Positions 24,301 to 37,748 of a stretch of DNA of 64,000 nucleotides are shown here, in pieces. This stretch comes from Setophaga petechia (taxonomy: Eukaryota; Chordata; Aves; Passeriformes; Parulidae), in the NCBI GenBank assembly GCA_024362935.1, contig JANCRA010000001.1:57244430-57308429 (forward strand). The letters are read 5' to 3'. Made by a program: the position numbers and the translations under genes. Below the pieces are notes generated by a model. The model saw nothing but the letters and a program-made list of their open reading frames with translations. It made no database searches and had not been told where the DNA came from. The stretch's first letter is position 1. Each line of letters starts with the position of its first letter.

Positions 24301-25433
24301 CAGTAACCTCAGTATTTGCGTGATCTGCACGACAAATCATGAAGAAACGCCGCAAGAGAAAATATCAACAGATCAGAGATTTAACTCCTCTTCCACTTAT
24401 CCAGCTCTCCCTCTTGCACAAGCACAGAGTCATATCTTCATTTGTAAGTATTTCTAATAGATTTGTAGTTACTGAGTTTGTGTATGCATGAAGTTTTTCT
24501 TTCCATATGGATTTTTGTCTTACTCTTTTTTGGGGGCAGGTGCTCTGGCTTGATTTAGGTTTTTTGCTGAGGAAGGAAAAGGGGACAACATTTAGGAAGA
24601 GGACTCAACAGCTACTTGATGATACATCTTGATCCTTCCTTGCTCTTAACACGCTCTTACTCAATTTGCTGCAAATATAAGAACTTATTCTTCCTCTGCC
24701 TGTGAGCTACCAACAGTATCATTCTTTTGGAATTTTCCCTCTACTACCTGCTTGGCGTATTTCCCAAATGAAGAAATTCTACAAGTTATACTAAATGCAA
24801 TCTAAGTTGTTCATAATTATTTTTTCTATTGAAAAGTTAAAACTGTTCTAAAAGTCTGCACTAGAATTATCAAAGTAAACCAGAAAAGCAAGATTCTGGC
24901 TAAAACTGTGTGCGCTATAGCCAAATGCACAAAAAAACCATGTCCATAATGGAGAAAAAAAAAATCAAGAAACCCCTAAGCCAATAATAACGTTTCATTA
25001 TCATTCTGCTACATGAGAAATATGAAGAAGTTGAAAAAAGCTAAAAACTGGTGAAATATGAAAGCTACTTGTTAACACTATTTAAACTGTTGCTTATTTG
25101 TGTTTGGATATATTTTTCAGGGGGAAAGGAAGTCACTCTGAAAAATATCATTAATGACACCAGGTAGCCATAATTTGATGACTAGATTCCTACCCATTCT
25201 GTAAAGAAATGTCACATTTGGCTTGCTGTCCATGTAATTGAAAAACAAACCAAAGTTCACATGATGTTATTTGGAAAGAATAGAGCTTTTCATGACATAA
25301 TCAGAAATATTTAGGTTTGCTCTGGCAAAATGAGCAGCACTGTTGAACAGTGCAGTGTCAAAATAAACACATTTAAAAACTGAGATCTGGTGAAACAGAG
25401 CTCAAGAAAGGTATCAGGAAACACCATATTTAC
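21349..25433. other. Unique intron-like DNA
   Basis: No gene supported. G+C is slightly higher at 21.4-22.5 kb, with 60-120-codon frames of no recognisable type and no flanking splice pairs. The rest is AT-rich unique sequence. Confidence 0.45.
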
Positions 25434-25626
25434 TTGTCTTGTATGAGACAACTCATTAAGCTTATTGATGTCATCATCTTCCTAGATAAGGGCTTCAGTT
25501 CTTCTTTAGGAAAAGAAGTATAACCAAGATAAGATACTAGATTTTCATGTTTTTCCATGTCCAAACAAAATTGCTTTTCATATTGCAACCAAAGTCTGTC
25601 AGGAGATGTCAAGTTGGAGTTAGTTT
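25434..25626 (-). CDS. Candidate internal coding exon (193 nt), gene unknown
   Basis: Minus strand: an acceptor with a pyrimidine tract (GGTCTCTCTAAAG) ends at 25,627. 193 nt follow, open in one frame (enters with two bases, leaves with two), then a donor (GACAA|GTAAAT) at 25,433. The translation looks like a globular protein: DRLWLQYEKQFCLDMEKHEN, then LVSYLGYTSF and PKEELKPLSRKMMTSISL. Its exit phase fits the 20,683-20,735 candidate. No family recognised. Frames of this length occur by chance in the window, so the support is the combination of frame, acceptor, donor and phase. Confidence 0.3.
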
Positions 25627-25672
25627 CTTTAGAGAGACCAATTCAGGCAATAATATTTTTCTGTATTTGCAG

Positions 25673-25789
25673 TGAAAAGTTACCGTCTCAGTTCTCTTCT
25701 CAACCTAGGTTTGAAGTGCAAACAGTCTTTAAATACTGTGATCAAGCACCACTCTGGATCAAAATTCTTCTCATGTCTCTCCTTACCAG
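25673..25789 (+). CDS. Candidate exon on the opposite strand (117 nt)
   Basis: Plus strand: a strong acceptor (TTTTTCTGTATTTGCAG, ending 25,672), 117 nt open in one frame, and a good donor (CTTACCAG|GTAACA) after 25,789. The frame enters with one base and leaves with two (symmetrical). The translation includes SQPRFEVQTVFKYCDQAPLW. It lies only 46 bp from a minus-strand exon candidate, so at least one of the pair is likely accidental unless two genes interleave here. No family recognised. Confidence 0.2.
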
Positions 25790-28700
25790 GTAACACAATT
25801 GAGATTTACCTCTTGTAACAATAAAGGTACAATGGACAGATTAGTCTGAAATCTCTTTTAAGAAAATTAACATTTCATGAATATGTCCTTAGTACTTAAT
25901 TAGAAAATCCAAACAGTGCTTAATAGGAAAGAGAACAGACTAGAAAAGAAATTCTTCAAGAATATTACTGAACTTGAGCTGTTAATTTCCAGTGTGTTCC
26001 TAATACCATTGTAAATTGGTACCAACTCTCACCTGCAATTCAAGAGAAACGTGTAGAATTATAATTTCTGATTGCCTTCAACAGAATAGAAACTCTCCAA
26101 TAACCAAACTCAACACTGCACCAAGAGGAGATTTAGGTAATGGCAACATGGAAGAAACCACCAGATTTAAAAACAAATAAAAAATCTTTCCTCCAAAGTA
26201 GGGAAGATTTTCCTCCTAAATTGCTCAATTCTTAAGATTTCTAACTCAACTGCTGACCAGTTTTCAAAACCAATAGTAGGAAAAAGCAAGTCTTCTAAGT
26301 TATCAGTCTATACCAGATCTTGTCATCTAGTCACACACTAATGTATGCACATGTTCACTGAAACAGCTGAAGAGTCATTAAATGTTTCTCAGGGATCATA
26401 TCACTTAAACCCTTGATGAATCAGCTGGAAAAACTACATACATAAAGCAGACATGGAAGAAAACAATAAATACCCCAAGAACACACACAGCTAGTAGGAC
26501 CAAAGAATATTTCACTAAGGAGTGAAAAGCAATTCCAAAATTCCTAATTGAAGTTTTCTGCCTTACAAAAACACGGCTTTTGTGAATTCTGCATTCGAAC
26601 AGGGCATTAGCATCACCATGCTGATAAAGAATTAGACATAATATCAAGCTTTTTTCCAGTAAAATCTTTACAACTCTTCTCTTGATTACTTTGTGTTTCT
26701 CCAGTACCAGGTGCTCTGATAAAGTACAACATTCTCATATTCACAGTGCCAGAACTGCAAGGATGAGGGAGGAACTCTAGCAGAACCTTCACTAACAATG
26801 GAAATAATCAAGTTAAGTCTGTGATAAATGTGGCTACAACATATATTCTCTTCCAAGCCAGAACTCAAGTGTCTCTGTCATGGGAAACTGGAGGGGAGAG
26901 GTGTAAGTTGACAAGACTGAAGCATACACGCTGTATATCCAGTCTTTTGGTTGCAAAAGGGAGCATCTTCTGTGTGCCTGGTCTGCTGAAAGCAGACAGG
27001 GACAGACTGCCACTGAAGGAAAAGAAATTCCAACAAAAAGAGCCCAGAAGAAAGGACTCCAGTTTCCTACAAATGACAGCACCTTCTCACCTCTCCAAAT
27101 ACCCAATCTACAGTACAGACACTGTGAGCAAGAAAACAATCTTTGCAGTCCCTATGACATCATTAGCATAAGACTTATAAACTAAATAAGGACCTTAAAC
27201 CCTTGCCCCAATTTATTTCCTGATATAGGACACTAAGCACTAGAGCCTATTTATGACTGATGCAGATCACACTTGACATGGCAACAAGCAGTGCAGCCAA
27301 CAGTGTGGTAGCACAGACCAACTATTATTTCCTTCTGCTGGGACTCGTAGATGGTATACTCAGTTCATCTGTAAGCAGGGAATAACACTGTAGTCCACAA
27401 GTCTACCATCTCTTCTCCCATCCCTAAATGTTTTATCAAGGATCAAAACAACCTGCCTTGGTCACTTACACTCACAGGACACCATGAAACATGAAATGGA
27501 AGTGCCATGACATAACACTGAGAACTGAAAATGAATGTGAATAGGGCAAACACTTTTACAATACATTAACTGCCTTTATTATACTGCAGTGAGATCACTT
27601 GGCTGTAAAAGTATGAGATTTACAGCTACCTCATCTTAGCCACAGGAGTACTACATTTTCTTTGGTGATCCCAGGGCAGGACCAGGGGGGAGAAAAATCA
27701 AAATTTCTCACAGGCCCACCCTTTGAAGGAAGGAAGAAAAAACCCAAGGAACTAAACAAACAGCAGTTATTTACATGTTTCTAAAATCATGAGAACATGA
27801 ACTTGGAACTTTTGACCTGAAATCCAACGAAGGCCATCTGCAATATTTCATTTAGATCCAAGCAAATGCCTTTTCTTATGTACCCATAAAGTATCAAGTT
27901 ACTTTATTTCCCTATACATTTTATATTTCCCATGATGTACATGGGCAGTTTGATTTTGCAGCATAGTAAATTGAAAAATGAACCCAAATAAACCACTGCC
28001 TCACTGGCACTGGAAAAATAAGGCAACAGCAACATGGGGGGAAAAACAAAACAAATCAGGGCGGGGGCAGGGGGGAAAAAAAGGAAAAAGCAGCAGCCAG
28101 AACACAAGCAGCTGGTGCTCAGGGACTAGGAAGGACTTTGGCTCCACAATAACAGGATCAGTTGCATAATTGCTGCTGCCTGAGAAGTTATACAATGTCT
28201 GCCCTTCTCATCGTTAAGAAAACAAATAAGCAACAAAAGTCTTTTTAGGGCACAGAAGCTAATAAATTAAATACTACATGTAAAGTCCTGCTAAAGAGAA
28301 GGAGCTCTGTTGTTTCAAATGCTACTTTTTAGCTTACTGAAACATTAAACATCATATTGTATGTTGACCCTTGCTAAAAACATCTATTTCCCCTAAAAGC
28401 AACATGTCCTAAAGCCAGTGTCAAGTCACAAGAATTTCCCACCTGGTTTTTCCAGCCTGGCTCTCAGAAGACATATGCATGGGAGAAAGCTGTCCCTAAG
28501 GCCAACTTGAATGATATGTGACCTCTCTTCCTGCTGTAGAACTTTATTAATTCTGTGGTTACTACAGTATTTGAACCAAAGTAATAAACTACAAAAATAT
28601 CCCAAGCACTAACACGATTCTAAATGTCTAACTGGATATTTTGCAGATACTTACAGGACAACCAGTGTAACATTTACAAGAAAAATTAAGACAAATGAAC

Positions 28701-31700
28701 TTATGAGGAATGACATCACTGAAGAATGAGCAGGAAAGAGGTTTTCCTGAGTAGCCATGTACTGTGTAGACCTGACACTGAGGCACTGCACAGAGAGTGA
28801 AAGTGAAGTCTGATTCAAGAGTGAAAGACCACAAAGATACTACATGCTAATTAAGAGGCAGCTGAACTTGAGTTTGCCAGCACTGAATACATAAAGATAA
28901 TTCTAGCCTAATTATAGCTCTCTCAGTAAGGACTTGGGCCAAAAGAACAAAAGCTCTATCTAAAATTTGCATTTCCCTGTGATTACCTCTCTTCTGCTCC
29001 AAGTCATGTCCATTTGGTTCTTCTTACCTCTGGGTCAGAAGTTTTGCATCTTTTCACCACGATTTGGGCTCACAGCCCAAAGCTACTGCATTGCAGGATC
29101 AGCAAAGACATGATGCAGCAATATTCCTGAATTTCTTTGGATGTGGAAGTACATGTCATTGCTGCCAATCTCTGAAAGCCATACAGATAAAATTCAGAGG
29201 CCCATGGCATTTCAGAAAAGAATTTTAAGAACCCACAATGATGACACTAAGATGGCCATCCTGACACTTTATGTCCCGTTATTTTCCAGCTAGCATCTAG
29301 AACACTGCAAAATTCACTGATTGTGCAAAGACAGAACAAACATGTACTCTGCTACTCACCCTTAAAACTCCACATGCTACCACACACCACTTCCAGAAAC
29401 AATTGTAGGAATTAGCAGAGAAGTATAAATACAAGGATCTGTATTGCAGTGGAAGTACAGACCAATTTCAGAAAGAAGAGAGACACCTAACCTGTATTCC
29501 TCTTGCCTCCACTCCAGCCTGTCACCTTCTGGATAAGCAAACAGAATAATGGCAACATCCCTAGTGAAGGGTAAGGAAGCTGCTAACCTGAAAGCCTGCA
29601 CAAAGGAATACCCTAGCCATGCACTGATTCTGTATATACAACATATTCAGGGACCAGCAACTGGAGAAAGGCACACTGCTCTCTGCTTAACTCACAAGTG
29701 CTGAACTTGCCTCAGGAAAATGCAGCAGCTGCTGCTCTGTCTCATCAGCCTCACCACAATCAGCAGATTGTCTTGACCAGTTACAACTCCAGAACCAGTG
29801 GCCAGGTCGCAGCCGCATTCCATTAGCAACCACCTCAACAGGAGAGCAGCACGTTCCAACTCCATCTTCCTTATACCTTTTTTTCATATCAGGGATTGCT
29901 GCAGATGGCAATAATTCAATCCTTAAAGCCCCTTACTGTGAATATGCTACAAAGCAGGATGGCTTTATCCATAATGTCTCAGTTCTGAATTAAGTAAGCC
30001 ACTTACCTCTCCTAATGCTTCTGCAACAATTCAGAATTTTGATTAATGACCTGCTCTGCAACAAGCGCCCCTTACACCAACTTCATCAGCAGTCCACTCA
30101 CTCCCCTCTTGACTCTGGCAAATGCTTTGAACAATTCTCATGTTTAGGACTCAGGGGAGCCATTTTACCTACTCAAAGAGTAAAGCAACACCAGGCAACT
30201 CTCAAGACACTACTGTACACTAATCCAAGTGCAACTGGAACAGCTATTGTGGATAAAGAGCACGATGCTCTTCCTTGTGGAAAAGAAAGGAAGATCCAAA
30301 AATCCCACCCACTCTCCCATTCCTTTTGGACTTGGTGCTAAAGAAGGAGCAGAAGGAAAAAAAACCCACAAACATGAAGTGCTCCAAGAATACAATAAGA
30401 AAAATCTGGCACTCTAAAAAACTTATAAGACACATAGTAAAAATGCTAAAAGCTAAGTAAACAGTAAATCTCACAGCTAAGCTTCCAAAGCTCCTCACTC
30501 TGCTAATCACTTTCATTAGAAATGGTTTATATAAAAATGTGTCTTATTAGTAAACTCACACATCAAACAGAGAATTTGACTCCAAAGATGCTTCTTAGGT
30601 GGAGAAGGCTGCTCTAGAGTTGATAATTTCTGATTGAACAGCTCTCTAAAAGTATGATCTTCAAACCAACACCTAAGGTAATGGGAATTAAGTACCTGCA
30701 AAAGACAATTATTTCCTCCCAAGGCTGCAGCGGCATTCCACATCTATCTTGATTTTAGACAGCTGGGTTCACATCCTTGAGAGAGGTGAATTCTGCCCTC
30801 TGTGCAGTTCAGCTGATGACCAGTTTCTCTTAACTTAATCATCCACCATCCACTATCAGATACTTCAAGTCTATAATGATCTCTATTCCAATAAAGAATG
30901 GACACACAACTAACTCAGACTCACTGCAGAACCCCTCCTAAGACTTCTGCCTTTTTACATCCTGGTAATTTGTCTTCAGGCTTTGCAAATGTAATTGAGA
31001 ATCATTCTAGGTCCTGAAAAATTTTCCCCGTTACATTAAATCTATCTCTTCAAAGGGGGAAGAGAGAAAAGAGCAAACTAGAAAGAAAGAGCAAAAAAAC
31101 CCAAAAGGCAATTATCAGTGACTTGGAAAAAAATGACAAAATTGAGCAGGCAAGTTCTGGATGCAGGAGGAAAAAAAGGAGATGCATCCAGAAGACATGA
31201 AGGAGATGGAAAATGGAAGATGGACTACAATTCTGTGGACACACAAGTCCTGAAAACCTATTTACTTACACCATGAGAACCTCAAATGCAGATGTTCAAA
31301 TCTGATTATTCCCGCTTTATAAACATAAAGCTTAGTTTCAGAGGAGGTCAAAAAATGAAGGCAACAATAGCATAAAATGATGAAAATAATTGTCATTTGT
31401 TTTTCTCTTTAAATCATTAAAAGGTTTTTGCCTGCTTTGTCAGTAGCATAATCTAGGAAATCCCAAAGCTTACTGTGTTGTGGCCTAAAAAAAAAGCAAA
31501 GAAGAATATACCACTTCCTGAACCTGCCAAGTCTCGACAACTCTCCTGCCCAAGCAAAAGAAAAACCACAAAACTTTCATCCTTACATCATCCTACTCAA
31601 CATGAAACAAAATTAGGATTTAAGATTTACATATCTTATATAAAACCGAAGTTAACTCACTGACCACCAAACCTATGGACAAAAAGAAGCCACTGCAGAT

Positions 31701-33182
31701 TCTATTAATCAGAAACAATTATGATTATCCCAAATTACCTGTGCATGTATATGCTGAAACAAAAATAACAACAAATCGTTTGTCTAAAAGTAGCAGTATT
31801 ATTTAGAACATCAATGATATCCTGGATTTAGGTGAACTGAACTTACTAGAAGCAATTAAGAGGAAAAAAATCCATTTAGTCTTCAGTTTATTCTCCTTTG
31901 ATTTTTAATGATAATAAGGTCTCCATATTAAATAAATAAAATTTAAAAAAGGGTGGAGGAGCAAGTTTTGAGATGGGTCCAAGTGCATAAGGCCCATGCT
32001 GCTATCTGTGGTTTCTTCCCTGCTCTGATGCATTTTCAGGAGGACACTGGAGGAATTCTCTGTAGCAATCTTTTTCTAAGCAACATTTTGGCATGATTCC
32101 AAAGCACTTGTTTTAAACAGAAGCCCAGCAGTCTGGATCAGCAGCAGACCTGCAGAAAGTCCATAAGGCATAATTTTCTTTCAAGGGCAGATCAGGATTG
32201 TCATACAATTGACATTATGCTGCACAAAAAGACACCCCAAAAAAATCTCAAACCAGCAGAATGGATAAATGAATGCTCTGACAAACCAGCACAGACACAC
32301 CCACACACAAGTCTCCTTGCTCTCATAAGCAGCATTTTTTGCAAGAGCAAAATATCAACAGACAAACCAACCAAACTCACTGGGCCAGGAAAGAGAATTA
32401 ACGCATTTGTTTCATTTAAAGCACTCCCAGGAGCAACAGTAGCACTTACATGCCAGACTGACAAGAACAAACACTGCAAGAGAAACACTAACTGTGAAAC
32501 AGAGATGGGTCACTAAGCTTACTTGTGGCAAGCTGACACATTCCTTCTATCTGCTTGTCCAGACTTGTCAGCATTCTGCTAGCAAGGGGCTGGAAAACCT
32601 ATAGCCATGTTGGTAATCTAAAGTACCTTCAGAGAGCACCTCCTCCTCATCAGCCCAAAGGGAGAACTCCACCACCAAGCAACAAGCGCCCAACAGGGCA
32701 CAAGGGTAAAAAGGTGTCACTAACCAGCCACATGAAGGAGGAAAGCAACAAAGAGTACAAATAAACACTCAGGGTGACTGAAGAGTAAACAGTGTCAGAG
32801 GTATAAAAGAAATACTCCCACTTAAATTTAATCAAACTTTCTCATTTAATTAAAAAAGCAGAGACAAATCTCTGCCTATGTCCAAGTGAGACTGACTAGT
32901 GCTATTTCCTAAACTGAAAGATGATGAGGAAAAGAGTATTGCATGATGATTGCAACACAATTTTCTTAAGCTTGCAGATCTATAAAGATAGTTCAGAAGA
33001 GAAACTGTCTTCCATGACCTACTGTGGCACAAACTGCACTGTTCTGTCTCCACTTCCATCTCCCTGCCCTGTTGACAATACAACCAGCACGCTGGAAGTC
33101 AAAAAGAAACAAACTGTTTTAGTACTGAGAGGACCTCATATTCTGAAATTGACTGACATGCTTAAACTATTGAGGGGAAATT

Positions 33183-33302
33183 AAACAAAAAATCCTTCAC
33201 ACCAATAAAAACAAAACAAAACACAGCACCACAAAAAACACACACCAAAACCACACCAAACCCCACAAATCCAACAAACAGACACAAAACCCCAACTCCC
33301 TC
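33183..33302. repeat. A/C-rich low-complexity tract
   Basis: About 120 bp are almost free of G and T on the plus strand, made of variable AAAAC, CACA and CCAAA units. The strand bias is striking but typical of degenerated simple repeats. Confidence 0.8.
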
Positions 33303-35324
33303 CAAGCCCTCACCTACTGGGTTGAGTAATTAAATTTCTACCATTTTGAGACTGAATTGTGACTATGATAATGATATTATTTAGACAAGCTACATTAGTT
33401 CAGATTTGCCAGACATCTTTCTCAGAGGCATTTATATATGCTATCTCACCTGCATTATTAAATTGATCACTTTGAGATTAGCGTGGTATCTTTGCATGAA
33501 TATACTCAGTCACTACCAGAGCTGGCACATGCTGCTCAGCATCATTAAACTGATACCTTCAGCTCAGCAACCTCCCTTTAATCACATTAAAGGTACACCA
33601 GTTAATATAAGAAATAGAAGCCAGTAATTCATGTACCTGGATGAGCACCCTGGGGGAGTAGATGGTAATTACAAAACAACTATTTGGACACAATTATTTG
33701 CACCTCTTTGCAGACAGGGCACCTTCCAATGACACCCATTTTAGTACCTCCAAATGCATGGCTATGTGCTAGAAACCAGATTGGGAAGAAAGGATGTGAA
33801 CACAACACAAATCCCAAAAGAACCAGCTCATGGTGATGTAAGTTACACGACCCTTGAGCGCAGCAGGAGGCATCCCTGAATTGGGGAAGGAGGGGAGGGT
33901 TTCAAAGCAGGCAAGAAATATTACTGCATAAACCAGCACACCAACAGACTACTCTGAGACATCTAAAGGTCAGCCTACTTATAGCTCAAGAGAGCAACCA
34001 GAATACAAATGACTACCAAACACTTAAATATATTTTATTACTGAAAGCTAAATTTATTATTGAAGGTCAAGATAAAGTTAAAAAGAGCCTGGGTCGGCAT
34101 CTCTGCATGCAGATCATATTTATACAGCTCAGGGCTCTTGGACCAAGCAGATAATGGCATTACAACACACACTGGAAAGTGAGCAAACTCACTTTCAGTA
34201 CGAAAATGAAACCTCTCAGGACTGGTAACTGGCCAGGAGAACAGATGATTAACCATGTACGATTCCCCCTTAACTCACCGCCATTCATTACACAGAAGGT
34301 ATTTTAAAAAGAGACACCTCCATTCAAATAAAAGATGTTGCAACCATAGCAGCACTGCTTATGTAGATAATAATTTCTTACAGCAAAAAACCATTACAGT
34401 CATCCAAAGCTGATCATCACCACTGAAGCAACAGATTCTTTAAAAGGCAGTTGTTTTCAACTAAGAAAGGACACCACATAGAGTGACAAGACGTGACATA
34501 CTGTAATTATAGCACTCCAGTACAAATGTTTTCCAGATATTCTCTGTCCTTACCTCTTCCTTTCATGCCTTTTTATTGAAATAAAAACTAATTTAGACCT
34601 GGCTAGCTGTTCTTCGAGATGAATCAAGATGACATTTCAAAACAAACAGAAAATGAGAGCAACCTATTAAGAGGTATAAATTTTGAGACAGTAGTACAAG
34701 CCTACATACTTAGTACAAGCCTTCAGCTCATGATGAAGCTTTGCCATCGTCCTCCCAGACCTGTTCAACATTTTCTTTGAGGTCCTAGAAGAGTCCCATC
34801 TCAGGAGTACTTGTTACAAATGGTATAAACTAATATCAACATAGGCATAAGCAATGACAAAAAGAAAGGGAGGGTGAGAACGCCACATTCTTTCTACAAG
34901 AGAGGAATAAGGAGCAGTATTAATGCAATATCTGTAAGCACATACACTTCACACAGCTCAGCCTAAGCATTATCCTAACAGTACTTGAGGAGAGAGCTGG
35001 AGGGCAACACAACTTATTTCTAATCCAAACACTAAGAGTTCAGTAAAATGGTCAAAACAAAATCCTCATGTCTTGCTTGTCAGACTACAGCTTTTCTTCT
35101 CCTACTTACATGCTGCTAATAAAGAAGCTAGGGACAGAGGGAAAGGGACCTATTTTGCTGCTTTTACTTTTTATTGGTAGATTTTTGCTTGTTAACCAGC
35201 AAACTGGACATCACCGTACAAACAAAATTTAAAAGAAGGTGAAAAGAATTCTACAAAATTCAAGATACATGCAAACAAATACCTCTTGTCCAGACTAAAA
35301 AAATAACCGCAATACTTGAGCTAA

Positions 35325-35408
35325 AGAGAAAAAAATAAAAGTTTTCATATAAATAAATAAAATAATAGAAAATGATAAAATAAAAGCATAGAAAAAAATA
35401 AAAGTTTT
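35325..35408. repeat. A/T-rich low-complexity tract with internal duplication
   Basis: The segment contains two copies of an 'aaaaaataaaagtttt' unit at about 35,328 and 35,393, separated by AAATAAAATAATAG-like sequence. It looks like local slippage or a short tandem duplication. Confidence 0.65.
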
Positions 35409-37169
35409 TATCATGCCTCAATTTTCCATTCATGTAGACAGAGCAATCTTCTTGAAACATTTATACAGAAAACTACTCAAAAGCAGTCTTCATATGTTAG
35501 TAAGAAAATGCACCACTGTGCACCTACTTTTCTTCTTTAAATATCAAGGCCATTCATGAACCCCAAACAGGGTAATTCTTTGAAAAACATAAGTTGTTCA
35601 GCGACTTCTCATCCAACATTATTTAATGCTTTAACAAGAAAGTGTGACTTCTGACCAATGTTCTCTACATGTTCCAAGTTAATAGTAAACTTTTAGTCGA
35701 GTCAGGGTGCTCCTGATCAAGCTCCTGTCCTTCTCCACCTGATTAAGTGCAGGTTCATTTCTTTGAACACCCACCCTAAGCCAAGTCAAAGGGTCAAAGG
35801 GCACTTGTTTGTAATTAAATTGTTTAAATCTACAAAATCAGCTTGCTTTCTCCTGGGCAGAGGTAAGAGCCCTCTGCAAGCTGTGCTCACTTTTCAACAA
35901 GGTTTCCCTCAGCCACTGCTGGGACCTCACAGCTGCCGGCACATCACTGCTGCCCACCACCCCAAGAGCAAACACAGAAGTCTGAGCAACAAACCAGTTA
36001 TAAGCCCACAAGTGGACAAAAAAAGTTACAGTAAAATATCCAGTACTTTCATAGTCTACCACATTAAAAATTATTTTACTATCTTCAGTATCATGTGGGA
36101 AAAAAAAGATAAAAAAACATCACTCTCTGCCTATCTGCCACTGGGCTTCACAGTGGACATGAAATATTCCCATGTCTTCATTTGCTATTTAAAGCATAAA
36201 AAAAACTTGTCCCATACCCTTTCCTCTTTCTGTAAAAAGTCAGGCCTCTGAACACCATGTTCCCAACCTCTGCAAAGGTCCTGCTTCAAGCACAATTACA
36301 GACGTCCCTTCCAACCAACATTTGTCTGGTGTGTTCAAACTTTTCCAGGTGAACTTAAAATTTAAGATGAGTCCTTCCTCACATCACATAATAAAGATAA
36401 GTATTCAGAGACAGATCCAGTCTGTTGAACCCAGCTCAAGAAAATGCACTTCAATTTACAATGACCCTGCAGTGCTTGAGGTGCTCCACTTTCCTACTCA
36501 TTGTGAGTATTTCAAAGACAGACAACAAGCATGTCTAGGGACTTCCACCTCAGCACCACAACCCTCAGCTTAATGCAACAAGACAACTCTAGGCTGAATT
36601 CCACACAATATGAACATCTACTAATGATATTCATCTAAACCTAAACTATTTAAATAAGCTTTTTCTCATACTTTGTGCAATTATGTTTTCATTTGAAATG
36701 TTTGTCCCAACTCAGGTGGCAAGTTCAACTTCATCCTGCAAAGGATCATGGAGAAGAGGATAGACAGGAAAGTGGAAGAGTGTTTTCATCTTTTCCATTT
36801 ATTCTGTTTGTTCCAGAGGAACCTAAACCCTCACCTTGGTATGTTCTCTACTCAATCTGAGCTACTTCAGACAAACATCAACCATATTGATCACCTCCTC
36901 TACAGAAAGTTCACAATGCAGACACACAGCTCGACTAAAAAGACTTTTCCAAGTATGTTACTTGCAGTACACACACCTCCTCTACTTCCTTTTATTAAAA
37001 AGGAGGAAAAAAACTTCAACCAACCCAAACAAACAAAAACCTCATCACATCATCATCCGTATTTGAAGCATACATTATATACCTATGTGCTTTACTGAAA
37101 TAAAAACAGGTTGTAACTTTAGGCTTTACCTGATCAGTAGGCTATCCCAATTCACACCAGGGAAGTTTA

Positions 37170-37748
37170 TGTGCTGATTTTGGCTGGAGTAGAGTTCATT
37201 TTACTCAGAGTGGCTGGTATGGGGGTGTGTTCTGGATTTATGCTGAACTCGGGGTCAGGATAATACAGAGGTGTTTTTGTTATTGCTGAGCAGTGCTTAC
37301 ACAGAGCCAGGGCCTGTTCTGCCCTTTGTACCAGCCACACCAGCAAGGAAGCTGAGGATGCTTGGGACGGTGGGAGGGGACACTGCCCAGACAGGTGACC
37401 CCAGCTGGCCAAACAGATATTGCAGACCATGTGACATCATGCCCAGGATACAAAGTGAGGGGAAGAAGGAAAGGGAAGAGATGGTGTTTGTCTTCCAAAG
37501 AAATGGTTATCCATGACAGGGCTCTGCTCCCCTGGAGAAAGCTGATCAGCCCATGGGAAGCAGGGAATCCATTCCTTGTTTCATTTAGCTTGCGTGTGTG
37601 GCTTTTGCTTTCCCTGTTAAAATGCCTTGATCTCAACCCATAAGTTTCCCAGCTTTTACCCTTCTGACTCCCTCCCCATTCCTGATGCAGTGCAAGTGAG
37701 CAAGTGGCTCCATGGGGCTTGGTTACCAGCTGGCAATAAACCCTGACA
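37170..37748 (+). mobile_element. Solo LTR of an avian endogenous retrovirus
   Basis: About 579 bp begin 'tgtgctgattttggctgg' and end 'aaaccctgaca', close to the TG...CA form of an LTR. Along its length it follows an LTR type very common in songbird genomes: 'ggtatgggggtgtgttctgg', 'gttattgctgagcagtgct', 'gtgacatcatgcccagga' with a TATA-like 'gatacaaag', 'ttgcgtgtgtggcttttgct', and 'gatctcaaccca'. No internal retroviral region or second LTR is nearby, so it is a solo LTR left by recombination. A clear target duplication is not visible (flanks 'gttta' and 'ccgta' differ). The frames inside it (for example minus 37,280-37,756) are fortuitous. Confidence 0.82.

Larger units (their letters stand above)
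25790..37169. other. Unique AT-rich DNA with simple repeats
   Basis: I see no supported gene. Open frames up to about 160 codons (for example 35,763-36,251 plus) lack recognisable domains and start at TTG, not ATG. An A/C-rich low-complexity tract lies at 33,183-33,302 and an A/T-rich one at 35,325-35,408. The stretch reads as intron or intergenic DNA. Confidence 0.45.
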
